Of a DNA stretch of 54,590 nt, positions 1-19,300 are shown one piece after another; the first letter of the stretch is position 1, and every line of letters begins with the position of its first letter. The notes beneath the pieces are model-generated. The model worked only from the letters and a program-made list of their open reading frames with translations, made no database searches and had not been told where the DNA came from. The translations under genes and the position numbers were made by a program. This DNA is from Spirogloea muscicola (taxonomy: Eukaryota > Streptophyta > Zygnematophyceae > Spirogloeales > Spirogloeaceae): positions 958,002-1,012,591 of the forward strand of contig WELB01000004.1 in assembly GCA_009602725.1 (NCBI GenBank), written 5' to 3'.

Positions 1-166
1 AGTGTTAGAATATAGGCATTAGCTCCTTTCGTTATTCTCCATACTATTTTAAGTGTCCCACTTAGGGAAGCACCTGTCGCTTCCAGAGGTGGCTTGCCCG
101 GATCATCAGGGTGACACGTAGACAGATCACACGTGAGAGTATGTGCCTCACACCTGTGGACACATC

Positions 167-264
167 AGCTTAACGGACACCTAGGGCCAGCTCTGCAGCA
201 GGCCCCTGCCCGACTAGCTTAACGGACACCTCGGGCCGGCTCTGCAGCCGGCCCTCCTTGGGCC
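167..264. repeat. Two-copy direct repeat, 49-base period
   Basis: Two adjacent copies begin at 167 and 216. Both start AGCTTAACGGACACCT and continue through a GGCC-rich, CTGCAG-containing stretch with a few mismatches. It lies just upstream of the transposon-derived ORF at 269-1042, so it may be a leader repeat of that element. That link is inference. Confidence 0.6.
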
Positions 265-268
265 CCCG

Positions 269-1120
269 GTGGGCAGACCCGCCGGGACCCAGTGTGCCCA
301 TGTGATTCTGCATTCTTTCTATGTAGGCAAAAGGGGGTCGAGTGAGCTCAAGCTTGCTCACTCTAACAGGAGCCACCGTCCTCCTTTTGCCCACCGCTCC
401 TCCTTGCTTGCCAGCGCCCACGCCACCTGCCTTGAGCTGCTGCCGGCCTGCTTCCTGCCGGACCCTGCCGCTATCACCGCCATGGGCAAGAAGGCTGTCT
501 TTGCCGTGGGCAAGAAGGCGAGGAAGGAGCGCGGCGCTCCATTCAAGAGCACCGCGTCCTCATCGCCTGAGCCTCAAGCTTCTTCACGGCCTGAGCCCCA
601 ACCGAGTGATGGTGAGACTCTGGGTCCTGGGCATTCAGTTAGTCCTAATACGGCACTAACGAATAGCCCAGCTCAACACTCGGACCACCCGGTGGGAGAC
701 GAGTTTGTTCCTCTGGCAGTCGACGTGCACGGAGCCTTTGGCTCGAAATGGCTTGACTTGCTCCACCGCCTTGCGTGGCGTGCAGCGGCCCGCCCCCTCG
801 GGCAGCAGGGCGAGCAGCCCGGCTTCAACGGGCTGCTCGCCGGGTCCCTCGCTCAAATCTTCCGAATGCGTTTGGCCATCTCGATGCAGCGACCACTTGC
901 CTTCGCGGTTCACTTGCGCGCAGGCCGAGCTTTGGCGGCGGCCTCCGGCTTCCGTCAGGGCGACGGCTTTCCGCCGGCTAGCTACTCAGACTTTGCATCT
1001 CTTGACTGGAGGTTACTGAGCGTTCCCTGGCTGCTGTCTTAGTCCTAGTCCTTCGCACTCCGGCTCCTTCGGACCTTGTCCAATGCTTTGGGCTGTCCTT
1101 CCCAGCCACCAGTCAATTTG
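269..1120 (+). mobile_element. Non-LTR-type retroelement 3' end, internally deleted
   Basis: The open frame ends at 1042. Its last ~120 residues match the other element copies in this window: a F-V-P-L-A-V-D block with a following G...W..LL.RLA stretch, then MRLAISMQRPLA, HLRAGRALAAASGFRQG and a degenerate SDF terminus. The front part, from ATG 482 (MGKKAVFAVGKKARKERG), is basic and low in complexity, and it does not resemble the reverse-transcriptase-linked region of the copy at 40381. It therefore looks like an ORF start joined directly to an ORF end, that is, an internally deleted derivative. The tail after the stop holds the hairpin module with its stem at 1090-1107. Assignment to non-LTR elements rests on remembered C-terminal features of such reverse transcriptases; no RT core is present. 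Confidence 0.6.
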
Positions 1121-1134
1121 GCCGCGCTTCCTAC

Positions 1135-1395
1135 CTGAAGCCTGTGAAAAGCCAGCCCGAAAAGAATTGACTAGGTTCGAAGGGCCAAATGACGGATGGG
1201 CCTAAAGCACTTAGCAGCTACGAAGGGGCCTGGAGATGCTATGTCAGAACTGGGGGAGGATGGACCACTCAGTAGTTACGAGTGAGAAGCCTCAAATCCG
1301 GACCAGCTGCCGGAAAACTATCCCCCTGACGGAAGCTGGAGGCCGCACCAAGAGCACGCAGATGCAAGGCATGGGCCAGGGACCGCACGGTCAGG
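1135..1395 (-). mobile_element. Inverted retroelement 3' end, tail-to-tail with the previous copy
   Basis: Read on the minus strand, about 40 in-frame residues run from roughly 1391 to a stop at 1269: RSLAHALHLRALGAASS, then FRQGDSFPAAGPDLRLLTRNY. The 3' tail follows, with its hairpin at 1142-1158. The copy is 5'-truncated. It faces the plus-strand copy that ends near 1120, so the two tails meet. The same tail-to-tail junction recurs near 41580-41650. Confidence 0.7.
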
Positions 1396-2073
1396 TCATG
1401 GTTCAGAATTACTAGGTGGTTGGTCCCCCCCTATCGCGTACCTGGTCGTTCAGCTGACGTGATACTCCGATTTATGGTGACCTTGAATGTTGCGTACTTC
1501 CACAAATGCTGGTCAGTGGCGCCGAGCAGCCTTGCCGCGTGGGCGGGTCAATCTGCTGTAGGTTATGTAGGTCTTCAGATGTGCTTGCCTTCGTACTTAG
1601 CCAATTGGCCTTCATTCGTTTCAAATACACGAGATTTCCCTTGCCACGCCGCTGCCATAGTGGCTCGTGGGAAAACTGGAGTCTGTTGAGTGCTGGAAGG
1701 GCTGAGTGGCCAAGTACAAAGGCAAGCCCATGGCAGGGCCCCAGAGCAATCCCGCAGGCGCCACTGGCTTCCTCACTTACAGCCGCTCTTGCAGGCTGTC
1801 TGCCGCTATGCTAAGGCAGGACCACCGTAGTGGTGCCTCCTGCAGCAGCACAACATGGCAAATTATGGGAAATGCAACTGGCTCTGTCAGTGGCAGCGAG
1901 CGTCCAAATCAAACTTGACCTCATGAGGCGACTGCTCGAGCAACCCATGCTTGCTGCACAACTGCGGCTTCATTGTCGCGAAATATCAGGACAGTTGTCG
2001 CGCGTGACATTCTGTGGTCTTGCTTCCAGCATACCGGCACGAGGTGGTCAATAGATGGCCTGCGCGGCGGACT
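1396..2073. other. No gene recognised
   Basis: Short overlapping open frames only, with no family match. It lies downstream of the GST gene, so it includes that gene's 3' untranslated region. A 19-base match to 39877-39895 (TGGCCAAGTACAAAGGCAA at 1707-1725) suggests a fragment of transposon leader. Confidence 0.5.
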
Positions 2074-3335
2074 TCACGGCAGCGGTCGGTCCGAGTTGAT
2101 GGCGCGCCCCACCTCGGATTGCACAGTATTGTCAGCATAGCGCTGGTACGTAGCTTGCAGCCGCTCAGGGTCTGCCAGCGTCGCGCGTACGCTCGGCCGC
2201 TCCTTCACGGCCGCGAGCCACCAGTTGAAGCGCTGGAACTCCGTCGTCTCAGGCACCCTGCCAGAAGCAAAACACAGGCGCATATATGCGCTGCAAGATC
2301 AGGGGACTTGCAACAGTCTGCCAGTGGGCTAATTGCGAATTAGATAGCTGTGCTCAAGGGGCACATCAATGCTTTTGCACTGTGTGCTTTGCATGCCGAA
2401 CATCTGAGTGACGAAGCAGAAGATGGAATGATTGGTTTACTGGGAGCCGCCAACCTGAAGCCTCGGTAGTGCATGAGGACGTGATCGCGCACTGCCCATG
2501 GTGTGAGGACAACGTCGGCAAGCGTGAAGTCCTTGCCCATGAAGTAGGGTTCCTCAGGGTCAAGCTCCGACATGGCCGCCGACAGCTCTTTGTAGTGCTG
2601 CAGCAGCTCGCGCCCAGCCTCTGCCTGCTTCTCAGCATCCTGGAACTGCAGAAATCTGAAACGCCACTGCCACCGTCAGTACTGACCTGCAGCCCGCTGG
2701 TGCCGTCAGCGGAGCAGCCGTCAAACTGGGCTCGGCGCTGAGCTGCAAGCCCTGAGTTGCTGGCTGGCTGCATAGTGGGAGCGCGCTCGCGCTCACCTGT
2801 AGAAGGTGGGCACAAGCTTCTTGTTGACATAGTCCATCCAGATTCGAGCAACGGCGCGTGAGAAGGGTTCACTTGGCAGCAGCTGGCGGCCCTCAAACGC
2901 CTCGTCGATGTACTCCATGAGCACCATGGACTCGTAGAGCCCGTGGCCACGGTGCTCTAGCGACGGCACAAGGCCGCGCGGGTTCACAGCCATAAGCTCC
3001 GGCGGCTTGGCGTATGGGTCGACCTCAACATATTCGTAGGGGACGCCCTTCTCCTCGAGCGCAATCCACGCGCGCTGCGCAAAGGGGCAGAACCACGCGC
3101 AGAAGAGCTTCGGCTTGTCGCCCTCGCTGGCCTCCGTGGAGGCAGCGGCAGTGGCGGGGTCGCTCATCATCCTGACGGTGGTCCAAGGCTGCGCTCCGAT
3201 CACACGGGGCACCTGTTGGGGGCGGTGCAAGGCCCAAGCAGCGGAGCGGGACGGGGTGGAAATAGTAGCTGCAGCGGTGGTTGCGACTATGGCGGCTCGG
3301 TGGAGAGCCGAGGAGAAGGGCAGGGGATGCATCAC
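2074..3335 (-). CDS. Omega/lambda-like glutathione S-transferase
   Basis: Three exons: 3335-2797, 2655-2455 and 2257-2074, giving 307 residues. All junctions are GT-AG and in frame. The thioredoxin-fold start KLFCAWFCPFAQRAWIALEE carries the CPFA motif at about residues 83-86. The cysteine there is typical of omega, lambda and dehydroascorbate-reductase-like GSTs, which perform glutathione-dependent thiol transfer or deglutathionylation. NPRGLVPSLEHRG is the cis-Pro glutathione-binding segment. The all-helical C-terminal domain contains GKDFTLADVVLTPW. Residues 1-56 form a Ser/Ala/Arg-rich extension lacking acidic residues, consistent with an organelle transit peptide; a second Met pair at 56-57 would give a cytosolic form. 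Its 5' end faces DHX34, so the two may share a promoter region. Substrate is unknown. Confidence 0.85.
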
Positions 3336-3481
3336 TGGCGACGCAGCTGCCAGCAGATTGCGTGTGGCGGGCGGAGGTGAGCGACTTCAACCCTCTAAAG
3401 CGAGACAGCTAGTGGAGAGGGGTTGGAACTAGAGGGAGAGAGCGAAGGAGACCGTGAGAGGAAGAGAGAGAAGAGGGGGGN

Positions 3482-3668
3482 CGAGCGCCTGGTCCTTGGC
3501 CGACAGCCACGGCACGAGCAGCGTGACGCGCTGCTTGCCCGCCTTGGCCAGGTACGCGGCGCGCAGCAGCGGGTTGACGGCCGTGCCCGTCATCCAGGGC
3601 AGGCTGGCGGTGGTGACGATCGCGACGCGGCGGCGCTCCTCCCCCTCCTCCTCCCCCTCCTCGGGGAC
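3482..3668 (-). pseudogene. DGD1: Digalactosyldiacylglycerol synthase fragment
   Basis: About 51 residues at 3635-3482 match the start of the glycosyltransferase domain of plant DGD1: [20 protein letters not shown], then [15 protein letters not shown] and [14 protein letters not shown]1 makes the galactolipid DGDG at the chloroplast envelope. The match stops at a single N (3481) exactly where the family continues with V-Y-P. Upstream on its own strand it runs into a (CCG)n tract and then into sequence antisense to DHX34 exon 1. Nothing else of the ~500-residue remainder is present. An assembly join across GGC repeats is more likely than a real gene fragment, but either is possible. Confidence 0.6.
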
Positions 3669-3703
3669 GGTCCGGCGGCGGCGGCGGCGGCGGCGGCGGT
3701 CGC

Positions 3704-13082
<9,379 letters not shown>

Positions 13083-13484
13083 CGGCCCCTACTCCCTGCA
13101 AGCGCTTCTGCATTTATGGTAAAACTTCTTAAAATGAGCAAGCCAAAGAGAAGGCAATGCTTCTGTTGAACAAGGGACACCACAGAGGCAGGCACGCTCA
13201 CCAATTTCATCACCCTGGCGAACTTTCACTGGTCTCTCTGGGCTGTGCCCTTGCTGCAGTGCTCGAGGCTCTCGAATAATATACAACAAATATGTACAGG
13301 GAAGTAAGCAGCCCGGTGCAAACTGTTACCCGGCAGCTTAGCGCTGAAATGCTCGGCGCAGTCAGAGCTGTCCGCACCATTGCAAGTGCAGCTGCGCTGT
13401 GCGTGGCTTTGAAGGTAGTCAGGAGTAAGGTTTGAGTGATTGTCATAATATTCACAGAAGCCCAACGACATCGCCACATTTGAC
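13083..13484. other. Convergent intergenic region, no gene seen
   Basis: About 400 bases between the stops of DHX34 (+) and SP1 (-). It should contain both 3' untranslated regions. No repeat or conserved frame was recognised. Confidence 0.6.
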
Positions 13485-15504
13485 TCAATGCCGGAAGGCC
13501 TTGACGACCTGGTCAATGTGCCGCCGGCAGAGTGGGCACTGTGAGAGGTGCGACGTGCAGCCGATGCAGCAGCACATGTGGCCGCACCTGGCAGCAGGAG
13601 TCACATAAGAGGAACCTAGTGAGCGAGGCGGCAGGGTGAAGTAGTGACATAACCAGCTGCAAGGCTGGTCTATGAGAGGGTAAACTCCAAATAATAAGAA
13701 AATTGAGCTGAATAGAAGGAATAAGGTTAGTACAGGGTCTAGGAGTGGGGCTTCAGGATCTTGACATCGGACTCTGCTTACGGGATGATGACGGCGTTGT
13801 AGCGCTGCTCCAGGCAGATGACGCAGAGGTCTGGCGTGGCGCCGCCATTGCTGGCGACGCCGGAAGCGGGCGGCACTGCCCCCCGCCCTCCGCCACTGCT
13901 GTCGGCCTTCACCTCGTCCGCCGCCAGGCTCTGATGAGCCTCTGCAGCGTCTGCCGGCGCCGTCGCAGCCGCTTGTGTCCCCTCCTCCTCAGCTGAGTTT
14001 TGTAAAGTGTATGGCAGCATACAAACGACCAAGTTCAGTAATAGCAAAAGGTTGAGAAGAGGCAGAAGATTGCCTCAATCAGCAGCAAGAGCCTGATCAC
14101 CACCAGCGTAGAGCAGAATCTGCCTACTGTTGGCTGAGCGGCGTACTTTGACTGCTGCGAGGGGGCAAGGACAGGCTCGCTGCTCGGCTGGCCGCAGTCT
14201 CGATCACGCTGCCGTCAAGGAGGCAGGTCGATGTTGGAGCGTCAGCAACTTGGCTCATGGCAGCGAACATGAGAGGCCAGCAAGACCTTGCGGCTGGATG
14301 CAGCAGCAGCTACGTCGGCACCGGCGTCTGCGCTCACCGCTGGTGCAGGACGGCCATGCGGCGGCGCTCCAGCAGCCGGTGCACCGCCTGGGCGGCGAGC
14401 GCGTACAGGCCGAGCACGGTGCACGCGGCCGAGAGCCAGTTGTAGCACCGCGACCACTTGCCGAGCGTGGTGATGAGCTGGTCGAGGCTCTTCGGCGAAA
14501 CGTGGAACGGCCCCCGCTGCGGCCGCTGCAGCCGCACTGCCCCCCGGTCGTCCTTGAGCGCCTCGCCGACGACGGTGAGTGACGTGCCGATGGGCAGCAG
14601 CCGCTCCACGCGCTTCACGCCCAGCATCTGCGCAGCTCGAGCCGAATCTCACAACCGGCTCCACTGCAGCCGCCCTCAAGGCTGGCATGGCTGCAACACT
14701 CTCGGCCATGGCCCCACCTTGAGGCCCTGGAGGTAGTCGAGGGTGCCGCGCACGAGCGAGCGGCCCGACTCCTCAAACTCCTCGCTCGCGACGGTGAGCT
14801 CCAGGCCCAGAGCGCCGCGCGCGCCCACCACCAGAGCGCGCCCAGTGCCGTCCTCCTACAAGCGCCGGCAGCAAGCTGGCACTCAGCAAGCAAGCGGGGC
14901 AGGCTGTGGTGGCAAAGGTGGTGTGGCTCGGCTGGCAAGAGCGGGGAATGGAGGAGGAGGGAGAGAAGGAGGGAGGGGGGGCCGGCGCGCACGAGGTACC
15001 ACGGGACCTCGCGAGAGGTCGAGAGCATGAGCGCGGAGTCCTGCACCCACGACCCCGCGTCGCTGTGCTTGAGGAAGTGCTGCTCCACCTGCGCACCGCA
15101 CATCGCCGCCATCGCCAATGCCCGCCGCAGTCAGCGGCGCCGCCGCGGCAGCAGTGGGTGCACAAGGGGCCGAGGAGCGGGAGCGCGGGGCTTGCCGTCT
15201 CCTCGAGGATAACGCCCCGGAGGCTGCCGAGGTGCGACGTGATGGGGTGCTCGGCGCCGACGCGGCCGGCGACGGTGACGAGCACCGGCACGCCGCCGCC
15301 GCAGCCGCCGTCCTTGGCGCCCTCCTCCAGCAGCTCGGCTGTCGCAAACGAGAAAATTGGCAGTGCGTAGCCGTCAGTACATCGCCGCCGAGGCTGCCAA
15401 AGCCAATTGAGAGGATAGCGGCGGCACCGGGAGCTGCTGGAGGGCCCTCACCGAGCTCCCGCAGCTGGCCCACCTTGCGCATGCCCCGCAGCGTCACCAC
15501 GTCT
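13485..15504 (-). CDS. SP1: SP1/MUL1-type chloroplast-envelope RING E3 ligase
   Basis: Exons: 15504-15452, 15338-15196, 15088-14993, 14855-14718, 14627-14338, 13992-13782, 13587-13485. SP1 is the outer-envelope E3 ligase that marks TOC import receptors for degradation (CHLORAD); its animal relative is mitochondrial MUL1. The family blocks appear in order: MRKVGQLRELAELLEEG, GRVGAEHPITSHLGSLRGV, VEQHFLKHSDAGSW, EESGRSLVRGTLDYLQGLK, RGPFHVSPKSLDQLI. Then come the second transmembrane segment (CYNWLSAACTVLGLYALAA), a disordered Ala/Gly/Ser linker, and the C3HC4 RING (LCVICLEQ...CGHMCCC...CPLCRR) ending KAFRH. The 15338-15196 exon ends at a GC donor. Joining 14338 to 13992 needs a small extra exon; 14154-14147 (8 bases) would fit the phase. 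The first exon, with the start codon and first membrane span, lies in the gap beyond 15618. Confidence 0.88.
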
Positions 15505-15555
15505 CTGCGAGCGCGAGGAGCGAGCGGCGGAAGTAGTGGGTGAGGAGGACCGGTG

Positions 15556-15617
15556 CAAGGGAGAGAGGGAGGGAGGGAGGGAGGGAGGGAGTGAGAGAGG
15601 TAGGGAGGGAGGGGAGG
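15556..15617. repeat. GGGA-rich microsatellite at a gap edge
   Basis: Tandem GGGA/GAGA units run straight into the N block. They probably caused the assembly to stop here. Confidence 0.8.
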
Positions 15618-16241
15618 NNNNNNNNNNNNNNNNNNNNNNNNNNNNNNNNNNNNNNNNNNNNNNNNNNNNNNNNNNNNNNNNNNNNNNNNNNNNNNNNNNN
15701 NNNNNNNNNNNNNNNNNNNNNNNNNNNNNNNNNNNNNNNNNNNNNNNNNNNNNNNNNNNNNNNNNNNNNNNNNNNNNNNNNNNNNNNNNNNNNNNNNNNN
15801 NNNNNNNNNNNNNNNNNNNNNNNNNNNNNNNNNNNNNNNNNNNNNNNNNNNNNNNNNNNNNNNNNNNNNNNNNNNNNNNNNNNNNNNNNNNNNNNNNNNN
15901 NNNNNNNNNNNNNNNNNNNNNNNNNNNNNNNNNNNNNNNNNNNNNNNNNNNNNNNNNNNNNNNNNNNNNNNNNNNNNNNNNNNNNNNNNNNNNNNNNNNN
16001 NNNNNNNNNNNNNNNNNNNNNNNNNNNNNNNNNNNNNNNNNNNNNNNNNNNNNNNNNNNNNNNNNNNNNNNNNNNNNNNNNNNNNNNNNNNNNNNNNNNN
16101 NNNNNNNNNNNNNNNNNNNNNNNNNNNNNNNNNNNNNNNNNNNNNNNNNNNNNNNNNNNNNNNNNNNNNNNNNNNNNNNNNNNNNNNNNNNNNNNNNNNN
16201 NNNNNNNNNNNNNNNNNNNNNNNNNNNNNNNNNNNNNNNNN
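15618..16241. other. Assembly gap, 624 N
   Basis: Unknown sequence between the divergent genes SP1 and ValRS. It is flanked by GGGA repeats on the left and a (GGC)n tract on the right. It must hold the first exons and promoters of both genes. Confidence 0.95.
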
Positions 16242-16397
16242 GGGCGGCGGCGGCGGCGGCGGCGACGGCGGCGGCGGCGGCGGCGAGTGATGGCGGCCCG
16301 GTGCGCCGACGCAAGGCCTCCCCGCGCTTGCGCCCTCCTCGTATTAACGGCGCGCCGCAGCGCTGGTCGGCGTCGGCGGCGGCGGCGGCGTCGCCAG

Positions 16398-19300
16398 GTG
16401 GGAGAGGCAGGGCTTCTTCAAGCCGAGCCCGGACGCCGCTGGGGAGCCGTTCGTGGTCATGATGCCGCCGCCGAACGTCACGGGCGCGCTGCACATGGGC
16501 CACTCCATGTTTGTCACGCTGGAGGTGCAGGCCGCGCCCCGGCCTTCCCGAGTGGCTGTTTCGGTTTGCGTTAGTCCAAGGCGCCTCCTGCGCGCTGGCT
16601 ACTGCTTCTGTCGGTCAGTGACATTAGTAGGAATTCAATTTAATGCATGAATGCATGAATTCCTAAACCCTAAACCCTAAACACCCTAGATTATAACCGT
16701 AATCCCTTAGATGATCCAGCACTAATGCCTAGAATCAAGGCTGAGGCCTAAAACCTAGAACCTTAAAATAAACCCTTCAAACCCTTAAGTGTTCCAGCAC
16801 CAATGCCAGCAATTAGGGCTGAGGCGCCAGGGCTTAACGTCTGCGTCTGCACTTATCTAAACCGAAACCCTCGAGAAACCCTGTGCCAGAGACGCAGTCT
16901 AGAACCCTTTGCTCGTCCAGTCGTGCAGGACATCATGACACGGCATTGGCGGATGAGGGGCCGTCCCACGCTGTGGCTTCCTGGCACGGACCATGCGGGC
17001 ATTGCGACTCAGGTACCATGATCCCTACTTGGATCGGCAATGCACACCTGCACAATGAGCTCTGGATTCCAGTCTAAAACCCACAGCTCCATGCAATCAG
17101 AGTAGAAAATCTGGCCGCTATCTGCTGCACACTCAGCTTGCTGCCTCAGCTTCTGACCTGAAGTGTCAATTAGCCTTCAGCCCGTCGGACTGGTCAAAAT
17201 TCAGTTAAACAAGCACCCTGTATTTTGACTAGCCCAAGAATCCAGCTTTACAAATGTCTCGGTGGTACGCAACAGCTGGTCGTGGAGAAGATGCTGGCTG
17301 CAGAGGGCACGAGCAGGGCAGACCTCGGCCGTGAGGAATTCAATCGCCGAGCGTGGCAGTGGAAAGCCAAGTGCACAGCCTGCCCTCGCTCCTGCGACCT
17401 CATTGCATGACCTGCTGCCGCTTTTTGGAAGTTGCGCCTCCAGGTGTCAGGCAGCGTCTAGTGTACACCTCTAAGAGCCTGTGCTCCTTGTTCATCTCAG
17501 AGGGATTGCATCCTCGTCTCTCAATGGTCATATCTGCAAGCGAGTGCTGTCTTAGTGGGGGTGTGCTGGTCTTGCATTGTGCAGGTACGGGGGGGCCATC
17601 ACCACCCAGCTGCGAAGGTTGGGTGCCTCCTGCGACTGGACCAGGGAGCGCTTCACTCTGGACGAGCAGCTCAGCAGTGCGCCTTCGCTGCCTCACTTCC
17701 ATGCGTCTTTGTACAAAGCAGAAGCTGGATCATTTTACACGTACTTATGCATTCTGCTTGCGCTAGGACACAACAGTACTGATTCATCGAAATAGGATCA
17801 ACCCCTAAGTTTCATTTTGTTTACTTGCAGTTGCTTGTGTGGAAGTATTCCATGTACTTATGTATGGATGCTTTACAGACGCTCCCCTACCCACAAGCCA
17901 TTGCCCAATAGTAGCCTTCCCATCAACCTACTATCAAACAGCTCTAGACCTACCCCATAATCTCAGAACTTTTGGCGCACTTTCTTTGAGATCGCAGGAG
18001 CTGTTGTTGAGGCCTTCGTGAGTCTGCACGACAAGGGCCTCATCTACCGCGGTACCATAGCTCTGCATTCCTGCCTGTCTTACAACAGATTCTTTGGTCA
18101 ATCTAGTGTGGTATCCGTTGTGGATCTTGGGGCACTAAGTGTAACCAGCAATGCGAGCCATGAGAGATGCCTCTTGCTTCTCAGCAAGTATGAGCATAAG
18201 AGTTTTGCCACTTGAAACATCTCAATTGTGTTATGTCAGGCAGCTATTTGGTGAATTGGTCGCCGAATCTTCAGACAGCTGTGTCAGACCTGGTGAGTTT
18301 TGAATTCTAGCATATTGCAAGTTTCTAGCGATGTGCACTCAGCAACATGAAAGCAACTATAGGAAGGACGATTGCAGAGGCTCTAACCTGCTCAGTCTGA
18401 CAGTAACAAGCAAATTGTTGGACACACGTGATACTCAAGCCCTTTCATATGCAGGCTGCAGTCTGTCTGCATTCTGCTGCTCTGCACTTGACTCACTCTG
18501 GTCTTTCACCTCTTACTGACATCAGGAGGTTGAGTACTCTGAAGAGCCTGGCAAGCTGTACTTCTTGAAGTACCCTTTGGCTGACAGTAGGTATAGTTTG
18601 GTGCTCTCCCACTCTTGTCCCCAACAGGGCATGCAATGCTTACTGAGTTGAACGGAGTTCAAGCATCCCAACAAATATAAGGGTTGGTCAGATTATCAAA
18701 CCATACACCGCTGTGCCTTGTCAATTAAAAGCTCAAGGGTCATCAGTTGTTTTTTTGATGTCTGGAAGCCTGCTCATGGTCATCCGACTTGATGTTACCA
18801 ATGGCAAGCCAGCGGTGACCACCTTCCTGTGGCAACTACACGACCAGAGACTTTGCTTGGCGATACGGCAGTTGCAGTGCATCCTGAGGTACTGTCAAAC
18901 TTACACCATATGCTTATGTGCTCATAGAAATTACAGCGTCATACCAGATGCATTTGTCAGGTCAATATGCTATGTCTAGTGCTTCTTTTGAGCCTGGTAC
19001 TTCATCTGCATGTTCTTTGCGGCAATTGACCATTGCCCTCTCGAAGCACTCTGCACATACACACCTTCGACATAGAATATATATGTAGCTCTGCGTACAA
19101 AGTGCAACTTGAAATTCTAGCACGACGCTCGTCGCTACGCTCCGCAGGATGAACGATATGCACGCTTTGTCGGCAAGAAGGCTATCGTGCCTTGTAGTGG
19201 TGGTCGGGAGGTTCCTGTCATTGCTGATGAGGTACGTAGAAGCAACTACCCCCCATGTCAAACTCAATGTATAAGCTGCAACAGATTGCTCAGCTAGTGG

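Noticed and set aside
16290-16397. ATG 16290 as the ValRS start
   Set aside because: Its frame does not join the first certain exon at 16398 without an intron, and about 40 conserved N-terminal residues would be missing. Start left open.
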